Origin: Sagittula salina
Lineage (GTDB): Bacteria > Pseudomonadota > Alphaproteobacteria > Rhodobacterales > Rhodobacteraceae
Assembly: GCF_017813235.1 (NCBI RefSeq)
Contig: NZ_JAGISH010000001.1
Coordinates: 558,001-622,000, forward strand
DNA length: 64,000 nucleotides
Reading direction: 5' to 3'
In this document: positions 62,902 to 64,000 of the stretch, in pieces
How the letters are laid out: each line of letters begins with the position of its first letter
How positions within the stretch are numbered: the stretch's first letter is position 1
Program-made: the position numbers and the translations under genes
The notes under the pieces: model-generated
Databases searched by the model: none
Told to the model about the DNA's origin: nothing
Seen by the model: only the letters and a program-made list of their open reading frames with translations

Positions 62902-63831
62902 ATGCCGAACATCCTCTTCGCCGCCCTGACCGAGGCCTGGGACGACTATGAAACCCACCTGCGCAGCGCACTCGATGACGAAGACCTGCAATACACCCTC
63001 GCCACCGACTTGCCCCCCGCGGAGGTCGACTACATCGTCTACGCACCCAACTCGACGGTACGGGACTTCACCCCCTACACCCGGCTCAAGGCAGTGATGA
63101 ACCTCTGGGCCGGGGTGGAAAAGGTGGTGAAGAACCCGACGCTTGCCGCCCCCCTCACCCGCATGGTCGACGACGAAGGCCTGACGCAGGGCATGGTCGA
63201 ATGGGTCACCGGCCACACCCTGCGCCATCACCTGGGGATGGACGCGCATATCGTGAACCCGGAAAGGATCTGGGACGACACGCCGCCACCGCTGGCAAAG
63301 GACCGCCCCGTAACCATCCTTGGACTGGGCGCACTCGGGCAGGCCTGCGCGCGGGCGCTCACACAGATCGGTTTCCACGTCACCGGCTGGTCGCGGTCAA
63401 AAAAGGACGTGCCAGGCGTGACCTGTCTTGCCGGGGCCGAAGGTCTCGATGCCGCGCTGACGACCGCGCAGATCCTCATCCTTCTGCTACCCGACACGCC
63501 CGCCACCACCAACCTGATCAATGCCGACACCCTTGCCCGCCTGCCGCAGGGGGCGGTGATCCTGAACCCCGGTCGTGGTCCGCTGATCGACGACGAAGCC
63601 TTGCTGACAGCACTCGATGCGAACGTCTCCCACGCGACGCTCGACACCTTCCGCACTGAACCTCTGCCCCGCGACCATGCGTTCTGGTGCCACCGGCGCA
63701 TCACCGTCACACCGCATATCGCCTCCACCACGCGGCCCGACAGCGCCGCCCGTGTCATTGCCCGCAATATCGCCCGTGCCGAGCGCGGCGAGACACTCCA
63801 CCACCTTGTGGACCGCACCGCAGGCTACTAA
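62902..63831 (+). CDS. ghrA: Glyoxylate/hydroxypyruvate reductase A-like dehydrogenase
   Basis: This is a 309-residue D-2-hydroxyacid dehydrogenase. [10 protein letters not shown] and the substrate domain at the start and end flank a Rossmann domain with [15 protein letters not shown], then [30 protein letters not shown], the Asp/Glu of [16 protein letters not shown] and catalytic His in TPHIAS. It reduces glyoxylate or hydroxypyruvate with NAD(P)H; specificity is inferred from overall resemblance to GhrA. AAGGAC precedes the ATG. Confidence 0.88.
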   Translation: MPNILFAALTEAWDDYETHLRSALDDEDLQYTLATDLPPAEVDYIVYAPNSTVRDFTPYTRLKAVMNLWAGVEKVVKNPTLAAPLTRMVDDEGLTQGMVEWVTGHTLRHHLGMDAHIVNPERIWDDTPPPLAKDRPVTILGLGALGQACARALTQIGFHVTGWSRSKKDVPGVTCLAGAEGLDAALTTAQILILLLPDTPATTNLINADTLARLPQGAVILNPGRGPLIDDEALLTALDANVSHATLDTFRTEPLPRDHAFWCHRRITVTPHIASTTRPDSAARVIARNIARAERGETLHHLVDRTAGY

Positions 63832-63871
63832 ACGGCCCGAACGTCCAGTCCCTGCCCAGGAGCGCAAGCCC

Positions 63872-64000
63872 ATGACCTTTGACCGCAGCGTGAAAATCGC
63901 CCCCTCCATCCTGTCCGCGGACTTCGCCGACTTCGGTCGCGAAATTCAGGCCGTCGAGGCGCAGGGCGCCGACTGGATCCACGTCGACGTGATGGACGGG
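63872..64000 (+). CDS. rpe: Ribulose-phosphate 3-epimerase (5' part)
   Basis: This is the first 43 codons; the gene runs off the window. The visible sequence contains [18 protein letters not shown] and WIHVDVMDG, the two signature blocks at the start of ribulose-phosphate 3-epimerase, which interconverts ribulose- and xylulose-5-phosphate. CCAGGAGCG is the ribosome binding site. It follows ghrA by 40 bases. Confidence 0.93.
   Translation, partial: MTFDRSVKIAPSILSADFADFGREIQAVEAQGADWIHVDVMDG

Overview
This 64 kb window is ordinary-density chromosome from an alphaproteobacterium, most likely a Rhodobacterales (Roseobacter-group) species. The evidence is the high GC content, the FnrL-type regulator next to hemN, the ccoNOQP/ccoGHIS clusters with FNR boxes, the CycM-type cytochrome beside pheA, the fused SelD, a chemotaxis operon of the alphaproteobacterial type, and a GC-rich dispersed intergenic repeat. 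No prophage, transposase, CRISPR array, rRNA operon or plasmid function was seen. All assignments come from reading the sequence; no database search was run.

Layout, left to right. 0.2-5.4 kb: a glutathione S-transferase and a beta-oxidation set (thiolase, a cupin fusion protein, trifunctional FadB/J), closed by a strong terminator. 5.8-12.4 kb: a tightly overlapping chemotaxis operon, STAS protein (CheS-like)-cheY1-cheA-cheW-cheR-cheY2-small DxxxQ protein (CheT-like)-cheB-cheD. 12.5-15.7 kb: the selenouridine pathway as two convergent genes whose 3' ends overlap, a flavoprotein-SelD fusion and mnmH. tRNA-Phe(GAA) follows at 15.8 kb, then glutamate dehydrogenase. 18.3-21.4 kb: a three-gene Tad-like set (TadG-like VWA protein and two TadE/F-like pseudopilins). 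21.4-24.2 kb: a small membrane protein, ogt, pheA and cycM.

24.7-30.5 kb: the peptide ABC importer yejABEF. 30.6-45.4 kb is a microaerobic/anaerobic respiration region: hemN and fnrL divergent around an FNR box, a PhzF-family gene, a frameshifted DUF1428 gene facing a MarR regulator, a tandem universal stress protein, ccoNOQP, a LysR regulator and ccoGHIS. FNR boxes (TTGAY-N4-RTCAA) lie in front of hemN/fnrL, usp/ccoN (two) and ccoG. A fifth box is isolated in a long gap behind ccoP.

45.5-56.4 kb: mixed metabolic genes. These are a GMC oxidoreductase, an AsnC-type regulator divergent from alanine dehydrogenase, class I FBPase, a transglutaminase-like protease, bluB behind a cobalamin riboswitch, mscL, a GST, ytoQ and a large dimethylglycine/sarcosine dehydrogenase-like flavoprotein. 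56.9-62.8 kb: the rod-shape operon mreB-mreC-mreD-mrdA-rodA, with a perfect 20-bp hairpin between mreB and mreC and a repeat copy between mrdA and rodA. The window ends with a ghrA-like dehydrogenase and the start of rpe.

I found no clearly new multigene system. The observations most worth following are the six-copy intergenic repeat family, the CheB with an eroded receiver domain in an operon that also carries a DxxxQ candidate phosphatase, the orphan FNR-box promoter at 39.53 kb, the mreB/mreC hairpin and the frameshifted DUF1428 gene.
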